A stretch of 13,190 nucleotides of DNA, taken from assembly GCA_004335635.1 (NCBI GenBank), contig QAXH01000556.1, positions 9,613 to 22,802 on the forward strand, written 5' to 3'. Origin of the DNA: Chloromonas sp. AAM2. Taxonomy: Eukaryota; Chlorophyta; Chlorophyceae; Chlamydomonadales; Chlamydomonadaceae. Position 1 is the first letter of the stretch, and each line of letters begins with the position of its first letter. The notes under the pieces were generated by a model that saw only the letters and a list, made by a program, of their open reading frames with translations, had not been told where the DNA came from and ran no database searches. The position numbers were made by a program, and so were the translations under genes. Of the stretch, positions 1 to 8,756 are shown piece by piece.

Positions 1-23
1 CACCCCCCCCCACACACACACAC
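1..23. repeat. C-run plus CA microsatellite at the left edge
   Basis: A run of cytosines is followed directly by a CA dinucleotide repeat. It is simple-sequence DNA cut by the window edge, so its full length cannot be seen. No function is inferred. The next 315 bases, up to 338, hold no gene I can support: several frames are open there, but none shows family resemblance or a clear pair of splice sites. Confidence 0.8.
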
Positions 24-338
24 CTCTAGAGGGTGAAATGCTGCTGGCCCTGGATAATGCAGGCGGCCGCATAGACGGGGAGCGCGACAGTGACATTCCC
101 TCGGGCCTCATGACACCAGAGGGTAAGCTCTCTAATCCGGCAGCCTGGGGGGAAAGGCGCATGCTGGTGGGGGAGGAGGCAAGGCCAGCCCGATGCACGC
201 GGAAGCGGCCAGAGGGGCTGCGGGAGAGGTCTGCACACGGGGCATGCGTGGGCATTGCCTGTGGCTCTCGGTCGGCTTGTCTGTCTGTGTGGCCATACAC
301 TAGAGTTTGTTGTGAGTGCTTGTTTGTTCAACCTTCAG

Positions 339-799
339 GCTTCAAGCAACCTTCAGCCCTATGGAATGCAAGCGCCATATGGGCCACCTGGTGTCAATTC
401 CCAAGCGGCCATGCCCCCGGCCCACCACCTAATGCCAGTCCCTGCTCTCCATTATGGACACATGTTGTGCCTACCTGGCGCGGAGGAGCGGACATGGCCG
501 AATGAAATGTCAGACCCTACGGTCGCATGCAGGGGCAGGTCAAGACAAGGGGCCGTGAAACAAACAACACCGCTTATCACATCCCCTTCTTCACTTGCGC
601 CCATGTATCGATGGCGATGGTCCAGTGCCATTTCGTTGGCATGAGTCACATATACATGAAGGGGTTGGAGTCTTTCAGAGTTGACACCTCATTCCATCAT
701 TCCATGATTGTGGCTCACATGCAACAAATGCCAGGGCAACAATGCGCACTGCTAGGGGCACCTGGAGTTTACACCTCCATGAGTTTTCCAGCCACGTGA
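339..799 (+). CDS. Possible last two exons of a Gln/Pro/Met-rich protein (5' partial)
   Basis: Two plus-strand segments look coding by composition and join in phase. The first (339-538) follows a good acceptor (tttgttcaaccttcag) and reads ASSNLQPYGMQAPYGPPG and onward, rich in Pro, Gln, Tyr and Met. It can end at a GTCAAG donor at 539, leaving two bases. The second (679-799) follows tctttcag, completes that codon, and carries MQQMPGQQ before a TGA at 797-799. Such low-complexity tails occur in RNA-binding, COPII and transcription proteins, but no domain is visible, so no function is assigned. The gene would start left of the window and converge with the minus-strand gene ending at 1064. Phase agreement between two chosen sites happens by chance one time in three, so this is weak. 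Confidence 0.3.
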
Positions 800-1063
800 A
801 TGTGTGACCACTGCCAGGTAACGATGTTGGTGGTCTGCAGGCCTCCATTGGCATGCTGCTGCTGCTGCTGATGATGATGATGATGACACATGCAGAAAAA
901 GGAACGGCTTCAGCTGTAGCAGCGCATGTCTGATTGTTTTCGGGGTGTGTTCAAGCCTGTCATGCACCATCACCAACATCATTATAATTTGCAATCTGTC
1001 CACAACACTCATTCAAAACTATGGCCCAGATGTCAAAAACTTACGATTGTTGTGACCCAGACT
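800..1063. other. Gap between two putative convergent 3' ends
   Basis: This holds the trinucleotide repeat described separately and otherwise nothing recognisable. On the minus strand a TGTAA pentamer, the polyadenylation signal commonly used in chlorophyte algae, lies at 773-769. That is about 290 bases past the proposed TAA of the serine-rich gene, so it could mark its transcript end. A single pentamer is expected by chance about once per kilobase, so the link is only suggestive. Confidence 0.35.
856..885. repeat. Compound trinucleotide microsatellite (CTG)5(ATG)5
   Basis: Five perfect CTG units run without a break into five perfect ATG units. The tract lies in the gap between two putative convergent genes. 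On the plus strand it sits in an open frame that follows a cag acceptor at 838-840 (Leu5-Met5 if translated), but that frame has no other coding look. Likely a slippage-prone repeat. Confidence 0.9.
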
Positions 1064-2755
1064 TTAATGACCAGTCAAGTCAGCTTCTGTGCCAGAAAAC
1101 AACTAGCGGGGTGATGCTGTTTTGTTTTGCCTTCCCTCTGCTAAATTGCAACCTGCCCTGCCGCGTAACTCACTGGGTGATGATGTTTTGCGCTTATCTG
1201 CCACAGAATCCAACAGAGCAGCCACACTCCTCGACAGGTCACCGCTAGTGAGTGGCGGGTGGGAGGCACCGGGGGCAGAGGGCGGGCTGCTCACAAAGGA
1301 AACGAATCTGGCCTGTGGCCAGAGGTAGGGAAAGAAACTGTTTGAACGCAGCACCATGGTACGGGCTATGAAAGCCCACCTGCAATCTTTACTTTAAGTG
1401 ATGCTTTGGACGTGCGAATGTTTGGGGTGTGAATGTATGGGCGTGTCATGTGATGGTGTTGATCACGTGGCCAGGGTGGGCAAGGGCATAATCAACCGTT
1501 AAGTTAAGAAGCACTCCCGTTCCCTTGGGCCCATCAAAGCCTCACCTTGGATGCACTTGAAGGTGTCCAATTTGCCAGCGGATGTGCTGCACTATCGTAG
1601 GCTGAGTCCAGCCTCTGCCTGATAGAAGTGAGGCTACCCAGCCCGCCTGACATGCTGCCTGATGCATGCAGCGCCCGGGGACTGTTGGAGTTCAGGCTGG
1701 GAAGACGTAGCAGCCCACTCGTGCTGCCCTGCAAGCCGATGGTCACTGGCATGGGCAGGGTTCTACAATGCCTTGACGGTTTTACTCGTAGCTCATTGAG
1801 GGTTTGCCGTAACCCACACGTAGAGCTCTGACGATTCGTCAAGGAAACCGAGTGCAAGGGCAGCAACATCGGAATGGCCACGAATCGTGGGCAACAGTAC
1901 TAGCAGCCAGAATCCTGACCATTGGAACAGAGACGTGTGGGGCTTGGCAGTATCAGCAAGTGTGCTGGACAAGCAAGTCGCTCCTGTGGTGTCAGGGATG
2001 CAAGTCGCCATGCACATGCACATGGACCTGGACCTGGACGCGCGGGTCGCCATGTCAGCATGCAGGCATCGTTGGTTCTCGTGCAATGCCCATGGCCGCG
2101 ACAGCATGTTTATGCCCGTGACGTGGCCTAGGTGGGCGTTCATGGATTGTCCGGGCCTGTTCGGTTTTCCAGGTGAAGTGCATGGGTGGGTTGCCATGCA
2201 CCCATGCAGCATGCATGGCCTACCAGTGCGCCTCTCTGTCTGAAGGAGGAAGCACGGCTGTCCCTAGACAGCATGCTGGAGCTCCTGTGAAGCTGCTGTG
2301 GCGAGGACCTACAAAAGGCATGTGACAAAGAACACAAGTGAGCGGAAGGCCACCAAGGTTGGCACCATGTAGCTCAGCGTCAGGGCACGCTCATGCACCG
2401 TAAACAAGCTTGCTTGCATCACCTGGCGCTCACGCTCCGCTTCAATAGCGCCTCAACGTCGGAACGGAGCTGCACACAACAGGCAGCAACCGTTGTGGCC
2501 TTAGTGAACCTTGGGCTTGGTGGGCAGCTGAGGTCTGATATGCTTTTCAGGCATGGCTCTGGACGGCATCGGTACACCTAATCAACGCTGCTGTGAATGG
2601 CGGGATGGATCACCTTGTCCCCCATCCTTCACGTTGTTGGTCGCTCACGCTTTCCTTGCTACCTGAACATTCACCTCGGCGCGCGGCGCAATTTCGAGCA
2701 ATAGCTGGCAATAGCTGCACATTGGTGCTACATCTGCACTTGGCTCTGCCAAAAC
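1064..2755 (-). CDS. C-terminal exons of an unidentified Ser-rich protein
   Basis: I do not recognise this protein. Six minus-strand segments join in phase: 2755-2675 (or a shorter version from 2704), 2469-2423, 2308-2224, 1728-1546, 1312-1174 and 1086-1064 with a TAA stop. Acceptors include ttgtgtgcag, ccttttgtag, cggcttgcag, ctctggccacag and ttctggcacag. Donors include GTGAAT, GTGATG, GTAGGC, GTGAGG and GTGAGT. The product contains LRSDVEALLKRSVSAR, then a Ser/Arg stretch (RSSSMLSRDSRASSFRQRG), then GGLGSLTSIRQRLDSAYDSA and, near the end, GDLSRSVAALLDSVADKRK. The basic RxxS-type repeats look like phosphorylation-prone linker, and SLTSIRQRL and DLSRSVAALLDSV look helical. The phase agreement over several junctions is the main support. 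The last exon is tiny and uncertain; without that splice the frame reads on to a stop near 1103. The 5' end is unresolved. Confidence 0.45.
2179..2208. repeat. 10-bp perfect inverted repeat
   Basis: Arms tgcatgggtg (2179-2188) and cacccatgca (2199-2208) are exact reverse complements around a 10-base loop. It lies in the proposed intron between the exons at 2308-2224 and 1728-1546 of the minus-strand Ser-rich gene. The surrounding DNA is full of CATG and GCATGC palindromes, so this may be a by-product of that composition. Confidence 0.6.
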
Positions 2756-3463
2756 CTGCCGTACTCGGAAACGCCTTGGACGCCGGTACCTTGGAAGTGT
2801 ACAGTATCTGGGCATGAACCTTTGACCGCCGCTTCTCGTGCCTTTGCCTGTCCGTAAGTTACAGGTTTGCATACTTAGTGAGCCGGCATAACAAGGTGGC
2901 TTGCCCTGGTCATGCAGTCTTCCGACCAGCCAACTACCATGAATAAGAAAATCTGAACAACTGGGCTGCCCCAGAGCATGCATATGCCCACGGGCACCCA
3001 CATAAAGCTGTCTGACTAGAAAAGATATCGCGGAGATAGCCCAGCATCCCGTCTCAGTATCTGCGAATAAGCAGGATGTCTGGGCATTTGCTGCCTGTAT
3101 ACCTGATCTGTGCAACCCTATGTGCATCCCACATGAGTGCATGACCTCCAGCGCGTTCGGACTAAAGCAAACAAGACAAACAAAGAGCTCCGTATCATGC
3201 TCTTTGGGAGCAAGTGCAATGTGCATAACGTGTCTTGAACATGTCAAAGCTTGACCAAACATGCAACCAGGGCACGCTGGTATGCTGATGTTTCACGTCT
3301 GGTACGCTCTCAGACGCCTCTCGCTCGAATACCTAACCCTTCAACTGCGTGACCTCGCCCTGAAAGTTGTGACACGCTGCCCAGCACTGTACTACATGCA
3401 TGGCAAGGATGCACGGGCCCAGCAAGGGCCCATGGGTGTCCGAATCCAGTAATTCCTCGCATG

Positions 3464-3601
3464 CTGTGCTGAGAACATCTCGCTGCCATGCAATCCACCC
3501 CGCTTTCTTGCCCTGGCAGGCTATTGCTCGTTCTGTGCTGAGAGCATCTCGCGTCCATGCTGGGCCACGCTGCCTTGCCCTGGCAAGCCACTTGCTGCAT
3601 G
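3464..3601. repeat. Degenerate tandem duplication, 69-nt unit
   Basis: Two adjacent copies, 3464-3532 and about 3533-3601, each begin with ctgtgctgagarcatctcgc, share a central ccatgc and then an identical ttgccctggca before diverging near the end. The copies differ at many positions in the middle, so the duplication is old. It lies in an interval with no supported exon. Confidence 0.7.
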
Positions 3602-3907
3602 CCATTACGCTATCTCTGCCATGACTGAGAGGTGCGTGGGCTCTTGGCCTGCTGTCTGAATTAGCTGCTGGTGATGGGCACAGCTACAGGTACCTGCCAA
3701 CACGGTGCGCCAGCCAACTGGCCCTTGGCTTGGCTAGCCCATGGCTTGGCAGTGATGCAGCGACTCTGATAACCCTTGCTTGGCTGCTCGACCTGGCTAG
3801 AGCGCTGCCTGCGTCCATTCTGCAGCGTTCATGCGCTGAGCTGCTCGGTCAGTGCCTGCTGCCGGCCCTGCTGCACGCCACGCCTACATCAGCCTGTCGC
3901 CATGTGG

Positions 3908-3991
3908 GTCACACTGTACTGGGAACAGTTTGTCTCTTATGTAGTGCTGGTCACACCGTACTGTCGACAGCTTGGCTCAAATGTAGTGCTG
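3908..3991. repeat. Tandem duplication, 42-nt unit
   Basis: Copies 3908-3949 and 3950-3991 are head to tail. By eye they agree at 34 of 42 positions. Both start gtcacacYgtactg and end atgtagtgctg. The second copy abuts the low end of the proline-rich minus-strand segment, so it may lie at an exon edge or in the first intron of that gene. A multiple-of-three unit preserves frame, but neither strand shows a convincing repeated peptide. Confidence 0.8.
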
Positions 3992-4219
3992 ATTTGTGCT
4001 CTGTGGCGGTGGTCCTGCTGCACTGTACCCAGCGGGTCCAGGTGAGGTGGGAAATCCAGCTGTGAGGGGCGTGGCAGCGGGGAAGCGATTGACGGGAAAG
4101 GTTGCAGGGGGTCCGTTGTGTGGCGGGCTGCTGAAGCTGATGCCTGTTTGCACGGGGTTCAGTGCTGGGGCTGAACCGTTGAGGCTCGGTGGTGGACTGC
4201 CTTCCCTGCGTGACGACAT
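3979..4219 (-). CDS. Proline-rich segment, possible first exon of minus-strand gene
   Basis: From ATG at 4219 the minus strand reads MSSRREGSPPPSLNGSAP and continues rich in Pro, Ser, Gly and Ala (for example GFPTSPGPAGYSAAGPPP) to an in-frame TGA at about 3979. The polar, charged start followed by Pro-rich sequence looks like a genuine N-terminus and is unlike the shadow frames on the other strand. If it is a first exon, a donor must occur before the stop: GTACAG near 4029 or GTGCAG near 4023 are the options. It would then begin about 550 bases after the RER1 stop on the same strand, and could lead into the Ser-rich exons below 2755. It could instead be a small intronless gene of about 80 residues. 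Pro-rich N-termini are seen in Sec24, Sec31 and many others; no domain is visible, so no function is given. Confidence 0.4.
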
Positions 4220-4766
4220 TTGGTCAGAAAGCAAGTGCATGTGGGAAGTCATACAACCCATGCCGCATTCAAGGTATGCGGCAAGCAAGGCACTGCATGC
4301 TGCATGGCACCTGCTCCAGCACTGCTCTTAATAGGCAAGTGATGCTATTGAACACGAAAGCCACTCAATCACAGAGTTTGAAGCCACTTCAGGCAGCAGA
4401 CATTGACACGTTAACGTTGCCCAGTGGGCCATGCAAAAAACAATTTTGGGTTGGTGATCGCCCAATTTGCCATGACTCATCCTTTCCTCGTTCGCTGCAC
4501 TCACTCGCTCACTCACTTGGCGTCCTTTTCAGGCCGCTTCTCCCCTGGCCGCCCTGTGTACCTCTGCAGACAGGCATTCATAAGCATGCATTACCATGTG
4601 TGTATGGAGGTTCAGGCAGTGGATCAGGTAACACATGTCATGCATGGATCAGATGACGGCCAGGGGCATCCAATCATAGCACAAGCAACCACAGTGCTGC
4701 AGAGTCATGTGATCCGTACACCTGGCCTGTATGAATAATGACATCAGGCTTGAGGGCCATGCCCCG
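4220..4766. other. Spacer downstream of RER1
   Basis: This lies between the RER1 stop and the next minus-strand ATG, so it should hold the RER1 3' UTR and, if the downstream gene is real, its promoter. No TGTAA pentamer is seen on the minus strand here. The open frames on both strands show no family resemblance. A region near 4500-4525 has short cactcgctcactcactt repeats. Confidence 0.5.
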
Positions 4767-5535
4767 TCACTTGCTGCTGCATGAGAAGCAAAGCGAGCTG
4801 GTATAATTCGCATGTGGCTTGTCCCGCAGACTGCCCTTGCGCTGCTGAACAAAATGCACAGGCTGGCCCTATGGTCCATACCAGGTTGACTGACCTTCTT
4901 TCCAATCGAGAAGGGCACGTATCTGTACTTGATCATGTGTCTTATCTGCCTCTTCATCATCACGAAGAACAGGACGAACCAGTAGAGCAACAGAATGGGC
5001 CAGAACACAGGAATGTCGCAAAATTTGAAGAAAGTCAAGAAGAGGCCAATGAGAACTGACTTGATGGAAGAGTACCTGCAGTGCGCATGCGCATGCAACA
5101 TACACATGGTTACATGTTCGTCTGCATGCATGCCGCCCGAGGATCACTTCGGCTGGCTTTACATGAAGATCTTGATCAGTTGGCCCAGATGGCATCCTGC
5201 ACTCACCAGCATTTGAATTCGGGGAGCCTACGGATAAAGGGCCTGAACTCCTCGTCTGATTTGGTTGGTAGTTCAGGCCCGTCGGACTCCGGATCGATTT
5301 GAGGGGTGAGGAAGCCAATTAGCAAGTTGAGATTGAATATCCCAATGCCATAGGTGACGATGAAGAAGCCCCGCAGATACCATACTCGCACTAAGTAAAT
5401 CAGAATTACAGCTAGAAGCGTGAGCCATCGGTAAGTGATGTGTGGGGCGCTCTTATCTAGCCAGACTTGCAAACGCTGGGTCCATCGATGCTGCAATGCA
5501 CTGAGTTGGCTGGAGCTGTGCGCTGGGCCATCCAT
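4767..5535 (-). CDS. RER1: RER1, Golgi-to-ER retrieval receptor
   Basis: Rer1 proteins are four-helix membrane proteins of the cis-Golgi that recognise polar residues in transmembrane helices of escaped ER proteins and return them in COPI vesicles. Exon 1 (5535-5207) starts at ATG and encodes residues 1-109. It includes [12 protein letters not shown], two hydrophobic helices (about 36-53 and 56-76), FLTPQIDPE and the family signature [16 protein letters not shown]. Exon 2 (5075-4895) completes that Trp codon and carries helices at about 113-130 and 131-150, with [13 protein letters not shown] and [20 protein letters not shown]. Donors are GTGAGT and GTCAGT; the first acceptor is actgcag. The C-terminal tail is inferred: a 50-nt intron to acceptor ttgttcag at 4846-4845, then QRKGSLRDK and on to TGA at 4769-4767, giving 195 residues, the usual length. 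The acceptor is a tandem CAGCAG. Reading through the intron or using a later acceptor is possible. The gene is divergent from the Ycf49-like gene. Confidence 0.93.
5239..5280. repeat. 11-bp perfect inverted repeat inside RER1 exon 1
   Basis: Arms gggcctgaact (5239-5249) and agttcaggccc (5270-5280) are exact reverse complements around a 20-base loop. They fall in the codons for the [15 protein letters not shown] part of RER1, so the mature mRNA could fold here. Coding constraint on the RPF and GPE codons may explain part of it. Confidence 0.75.
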
Positions 5536-5800
5536 CGTTGCAGTCTGGCTGTCCTAACTCGCAGCGAGCAGCTGCATGGAAGGCTTTTCGCAGCGCATCA
5601 GGGCGTCACATGCAGAGCCATGGATGGAGCGCAAATCTGATGAGCACGTAGGCACTTTCGTACGCACAACACTGACAGAGCCGCGCATGCATGCCCCGGA
5701 AGAACACGTGGACTGTAACGGGTTTGTGGAGCCCCTGTTGGAAGCTCCACCAGCACACCATCACCACACCAGAGGGTGAGAGGTCGTACTCAGCTGCAAC
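5536..5800. promoter_or_regulatory. Divergent promoter region between RER1 and the Ycf49-like gene
   Basis: The start codons of two diverging genes are 265 bases apart, so both core promoters and both 5' UTRs must fit here unless a 5' UTR intron lies elsewhere. No TATA box is obvious at a sensible distance from either start. The stretch contains several short CATG palindromes and a run of cacc/cacac near 5752-5770. The role is inferred from position only. Confidence 0.6.
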
Positions 5801-7295
5801 ATGCCCACCATACTGATCAGGAAGAGCCTGGCAAAATGTGGCGCTGCAGGGACATCTGTGCCTTCATCCCATCTCACGCTTGTGAGCAAGGCAACCTCTC
5901 ATACTACACCTCGAGCAACACGCTTTTGTGCTGCTCAACAACAACATCATGGCGCATGTGATCAACAGCCTTCCCTCCAAGCTCCTGTCAGACCTTCCCA
6001 GCCCCTCAGTTCCTCCACACCATCCACCCTTCGCCCTCACTCCTCAGCATCAACTCTCGCTGTTGGTGCTTTGCTCCTAGCTGCGATACAACCAGAAGCT
6101 GCCTCAGCAGTTCAAATGGAACCTGCAAATGCGTTATCCTTGCCCACATGGGCCATCCATGTCTCTTCAGTGGTGAGTCTCACTGTTGGTAAAAAGATGT
6201 CCTTTTTTCAAACAATCAAGCATGTAGTAGGCTGAGCATGGGAGTCGCAAGCAAAACTCCCTTTGCGCAAGCAGAACCCCACACCCGTATTGTCTTTGGT
6301 GCACGCAAATGATGGATTGCGCGGTCATGATTCATAGGCAGCAGGGGCCCTTACCCCCCCCCTGTTCCCCCACAGGCTGAACCATGCGCAGGACTAGCAC
6401 ACGGCCCGCTTACCCCTCCAGGGGGTTTTGCGGTGGCTGCTCCTGCCCTGGTTCAGTGGGCCCAGGCCGCTGTGGTGCCCCCTCATGCCGCGCACACAGA
6501 CAGAGCCTGCACAGGTTTCCCCACCTAGAGCGATCGGTGGAGAGAAGTATACAGAGCTCGACATCTCCTTGCCCAACCTTGCACACAGCCTTGTACGTAT
6601 TGCCCACCGTGTTGCTCCCATCTGGCGTTCACCCATACCCTTGACTGCCAAAGAGCACCCTGATCGATTCTCGCCACATGACATTCATTAGTGCTTTTTG
6701 TACTAGTTAGCATGATGACTTGATGTCATCTTGACATTGACATCACATGACATCAGTCAAGGCGACTAAGTCAAATACGACCTGATGATTTGTCTTTTCT
6801 GGCATACAGCCCCATCTGTTCGTCCTTCTGAATTCCCTGTTGCATGCAGGTTGAGTGGGCAATCGCCATGGGGTTGATGTGGCGCTACGCCGAGGTGACG
6901 GGCAACGCGCGCTGGAAGGGCATGACGTGGGGCATGCTGCCGGCGCTGGGCTCTGCCATGTGTGCGTGCACGTGGCATCTCTTCTACAATTCACCTGACC
7001 TCGAGTTCTTGGTAGCATTGCAGGTGAGCTGACCTGTCACTTCAGGCCAGCCAGGGTCAGCCCAATCCAGCGTGGCACTGCTTAGTCTGCTCATTCTATC
7101 AACAGCCGATTGGGTTTGCCAACCTTAGATTTACAGTGTGTTTTGAGCTGCTACACATTCAGCACGTGCTTCTGGCTTGCGACGTCACTATCTGACTTGT
7201 TGCAGGCCTTCCTGACGCTTGTGGGTAACTTCACATGCTTCTGGGCAGCCTACCGGATCTGGGACGGAGCAAAGTCGGATGGAATGGCTAGCTGA
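5801..7295 (+). CDS. Ycf49-like (DUF2499) plastid membrane protein
   Basis: Ycf49/DUF2499 proteins are small membrane proteins of cyanobacteria and plastids; their function is unknown. Three exons join in phase 0: 5801-6172, 6850-7023 and 7206-7295, giving 211 residues. Donors are GTGAGT and GTGAGC; acceptors are ttgcatgcag and cttgttgcag. The conserved core begins at about residue 113 with LPTWAIHVSSV, crosses the first splice directly into VEWAIAMGLMWRY, and includes KGMTWGMLPALGSAMCACTWHLFYN (about 148-171, written here in part) and AFLTLVGNFTCFWAAYRIW. These give about three hydrophobic helices. Residues 1-80 are rich in Ser, Thr, Ala, Gln and Arg with almost no acidic residues, as in a chloroplast transit peptide. 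A hydrophobic stretch (84-97) followed by an Ala-Ser-Ala (101-103) could be a second, thylakoid-directed signal or an extra helix. ATG 5801 is the first in frame. The exon-1 donor was chosen because it restores the family motif. Confidence 0.92.
6716..6759. repeat. Imperfect inverted repeat in intron 1 of the Ycf49-like gene
   Basis: Arms tgacttgatgtcat (6716-6729) and atgacatcagtca (6747-6759) pair along their whole length with a single bulged base, around a 17-base loop that itself contains further gacat/gtcat elements. It lies about 90 bases before the exon 2 acceptor. It may be a folded intron element or the trace of a small inverted-repeat mobile element; no coding sequence is attached. 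Confidence 0.6.
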
Positions 7296-8621
7296 GCAAC
7301 TGGCAAGCCCGCATCACGATGTTTTCCCGACCACCAGCATCAGTCTTGAGCGTCAACTGCTCAGCTTTGTGTACAATTAGATGGTGTTGGTCAGAATGTG
7401 AGCGTCAGCTCTGAACTTTCCGCCAGAGATTGAGCGCAGGATTGAGAGCAGGCCTCTAGAGGCCAAGAAGAGAGGGAGTGGGAGAGCAGCTGGCTTGGCC
7501 ACGTGAACAACCATAACTAACCCCATGTGTTTTCTGATTTCAAGCTTGTGATCTCAGTAGTGTTCCCACTACTTAGTTTGGCTTCAAGTTGCCACTTGGA
7601 TTTCGCTACCCATCAAGCAGGGCGTGTGAAGAAGTAATAGCAGGTGCAGATCTCTAGAGCTTGCGGTGGCAAGGCAAGTATCTGATTGAATTTTGTGCTT
7701 TATGGCTTTTCATGCCATTCTTGGGCTTGTGGGTTCCAGTCCTTTCCTAACCATGGTGCAGAATCCGCGTTACATGCTTTTACTGCAGCTTCCAGGACCT
7801 ACATGCAAGGAAGCCTCCACGGCTTCCGATACAATCACCAATGTCAATCACGTACTCCGCCTCACATACACGGAGATGCAGATCCACCTAGCTCACCTGC
7901 TTTGCCTATTGAAACTGGTTATCATCGCTCACCAATTAACTACACAAAAAGCTGCTCTATTGCCGCTTCAAGCAGTCGTCTACATACCGTTCCCAATGCC
8001 TGAAGTCCCATTCCACTCATGTTGCTAGCCCGATGGAACTGCTACACAGTTGGTACCAATTGGCAGTTTGATGCGTGGCCCAGCAGTGAGAGGGCAAGGC
8101 ACACATGCATGTACAAAGGGTTCAATCAACCACGTGCTTGCTTCAGCAGCGTGCAGTACGAGTTCTTGAATCCCAGTATGGTTCATCCCAGGTCAGTAAC
8201 GTCAACAATGCCACGCTGTTCAGGCCTGCCTGCCTTGGTCAGGCAATGTCAAGCAAGGCAGTCAGTGGTTTGTCCACTTGTGGTGCGCTGCCCGGCATCA
8301 AGTTGGTGATAGTTGGAATCGGGATCAAGACGTGAACCAGTACGTTGCCCTAGAATGCACACCCAGGCATTGTGTGCGCAGGGTTCCAGATGCCGTCGTT
8401 GCACACCACAACATTCACATTTGCTGTTGATGACCTGAGCAAAGTGCACAAGGCCGCCATTCAGAATGTCTTAACCGAGAATCAAACAATTGTTGTGTGT
8501 GCTCCAAATTGCGGGGCAGGAACCCTGCCCGCTCTAACTCTGTAATGATTTTGTTGGACAGCATTCTCTCACCATACTGGCAGCAGCGCTAAGTCCTCCT
8601 GATCTGATCACCGGCATTGGT

Positions 8622-8648
8622 GGACACACACGCACACACACGCACACA
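8622..8648. repeat. CA-rich microsatellite
   Basis: An interrupted ACAC tract with regularly placed CGCAC units (acacacacgcacacacacgc). It lies in the gap between the convergent Ycf49-like and IPK2 genes. Alternating purine-pyrimidine sequence like this is slippage-prone and can adopt Z-form DNA; no function is inferred. Confidence 0.8.
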
Positions 8649-8723
8649 TGCATAATCCCTCTTGACTGTCAGTGGATTTCCTTACCCTTGAATTGAAAAA
8701 GTCGCCATCAGCGCATGACAGCC

Positions 8724-8756
8724 TCAGAATACCGTCAGAATACTGTCAGAATACTT
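8724..8756. repeat. Three tandem copies of an 11-mer (tcagaatacYg)
   Basis: Copies start at 8724, 8735 and 8746. They match except for a C/T at position 10 and a final G/T in the last copy. The array ends about 190 bases beyond the IPK2 stop codon, so it probably lies in the IPK2 3' UTR on the minus strand. Confidence 0.85.

Larger units (their letters stand above)
2756..4029. other. Unresolved interval between proline-rich and serine-rich exons
   Basis: No exon chain could be fixed here. On the minus strand several open segments sit next to possible splice sites. One example follows gtttgctttag near 3169 and reads SERAGGHALMWDAHRVAQI before a GTATAC donor; another follows cttacggacag near 2844. 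All three minus frames are open around 2700-2840, so frame cannot be chosen by eye. If the minus-strand gene runs from 4219 to 1064, this interval is its introns plus a few unidentified small exons. Two tandem duplications within it are listed separately. Confidence 0.4.

Noticed and set aside
1064..2755. Golgi tethering (COG complex) subunit
   Set aside because: Ser-rich C-termini with short helices occur in such proteins and the gene adjoins RER1, but no conserved COG motif could be matched.
2645..3262. 205-codon minus-strand open frame
   Set aside because: It is the longest open frame in the window but has no family resemblance, many Cys, His and Met residues typical of CATG-rich DNA read out of frame, and only its low-coordinate end fits the exon chain proposed here.
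3979..4219. Sec24-like N-terminus
   Set aside because: The proline/glycine-rich composition is reminiscent of COPII coat proteins, but no Sec24 zinc-finger or trunk sequence follows on either strand. Composition alone is not evidence of homology.
4781..5059. Plus-strand open frame rich in His and Glu
   Set aside because: It is the antisense of RER1 exon 2.
5081..5098. gcgcatgcgcatgc tract as a regulatory element
   Set aside because: Alternating GC/AT palindromes of this kind recur throughout the window, and this one lies inside RER1 intron 1.
7686..8028. Two overlapping plus-strand open frames as a small gene
   Set aside because: No motif, no signal sequence, no convincing splice or family context. 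Kept only as a description of the gap.
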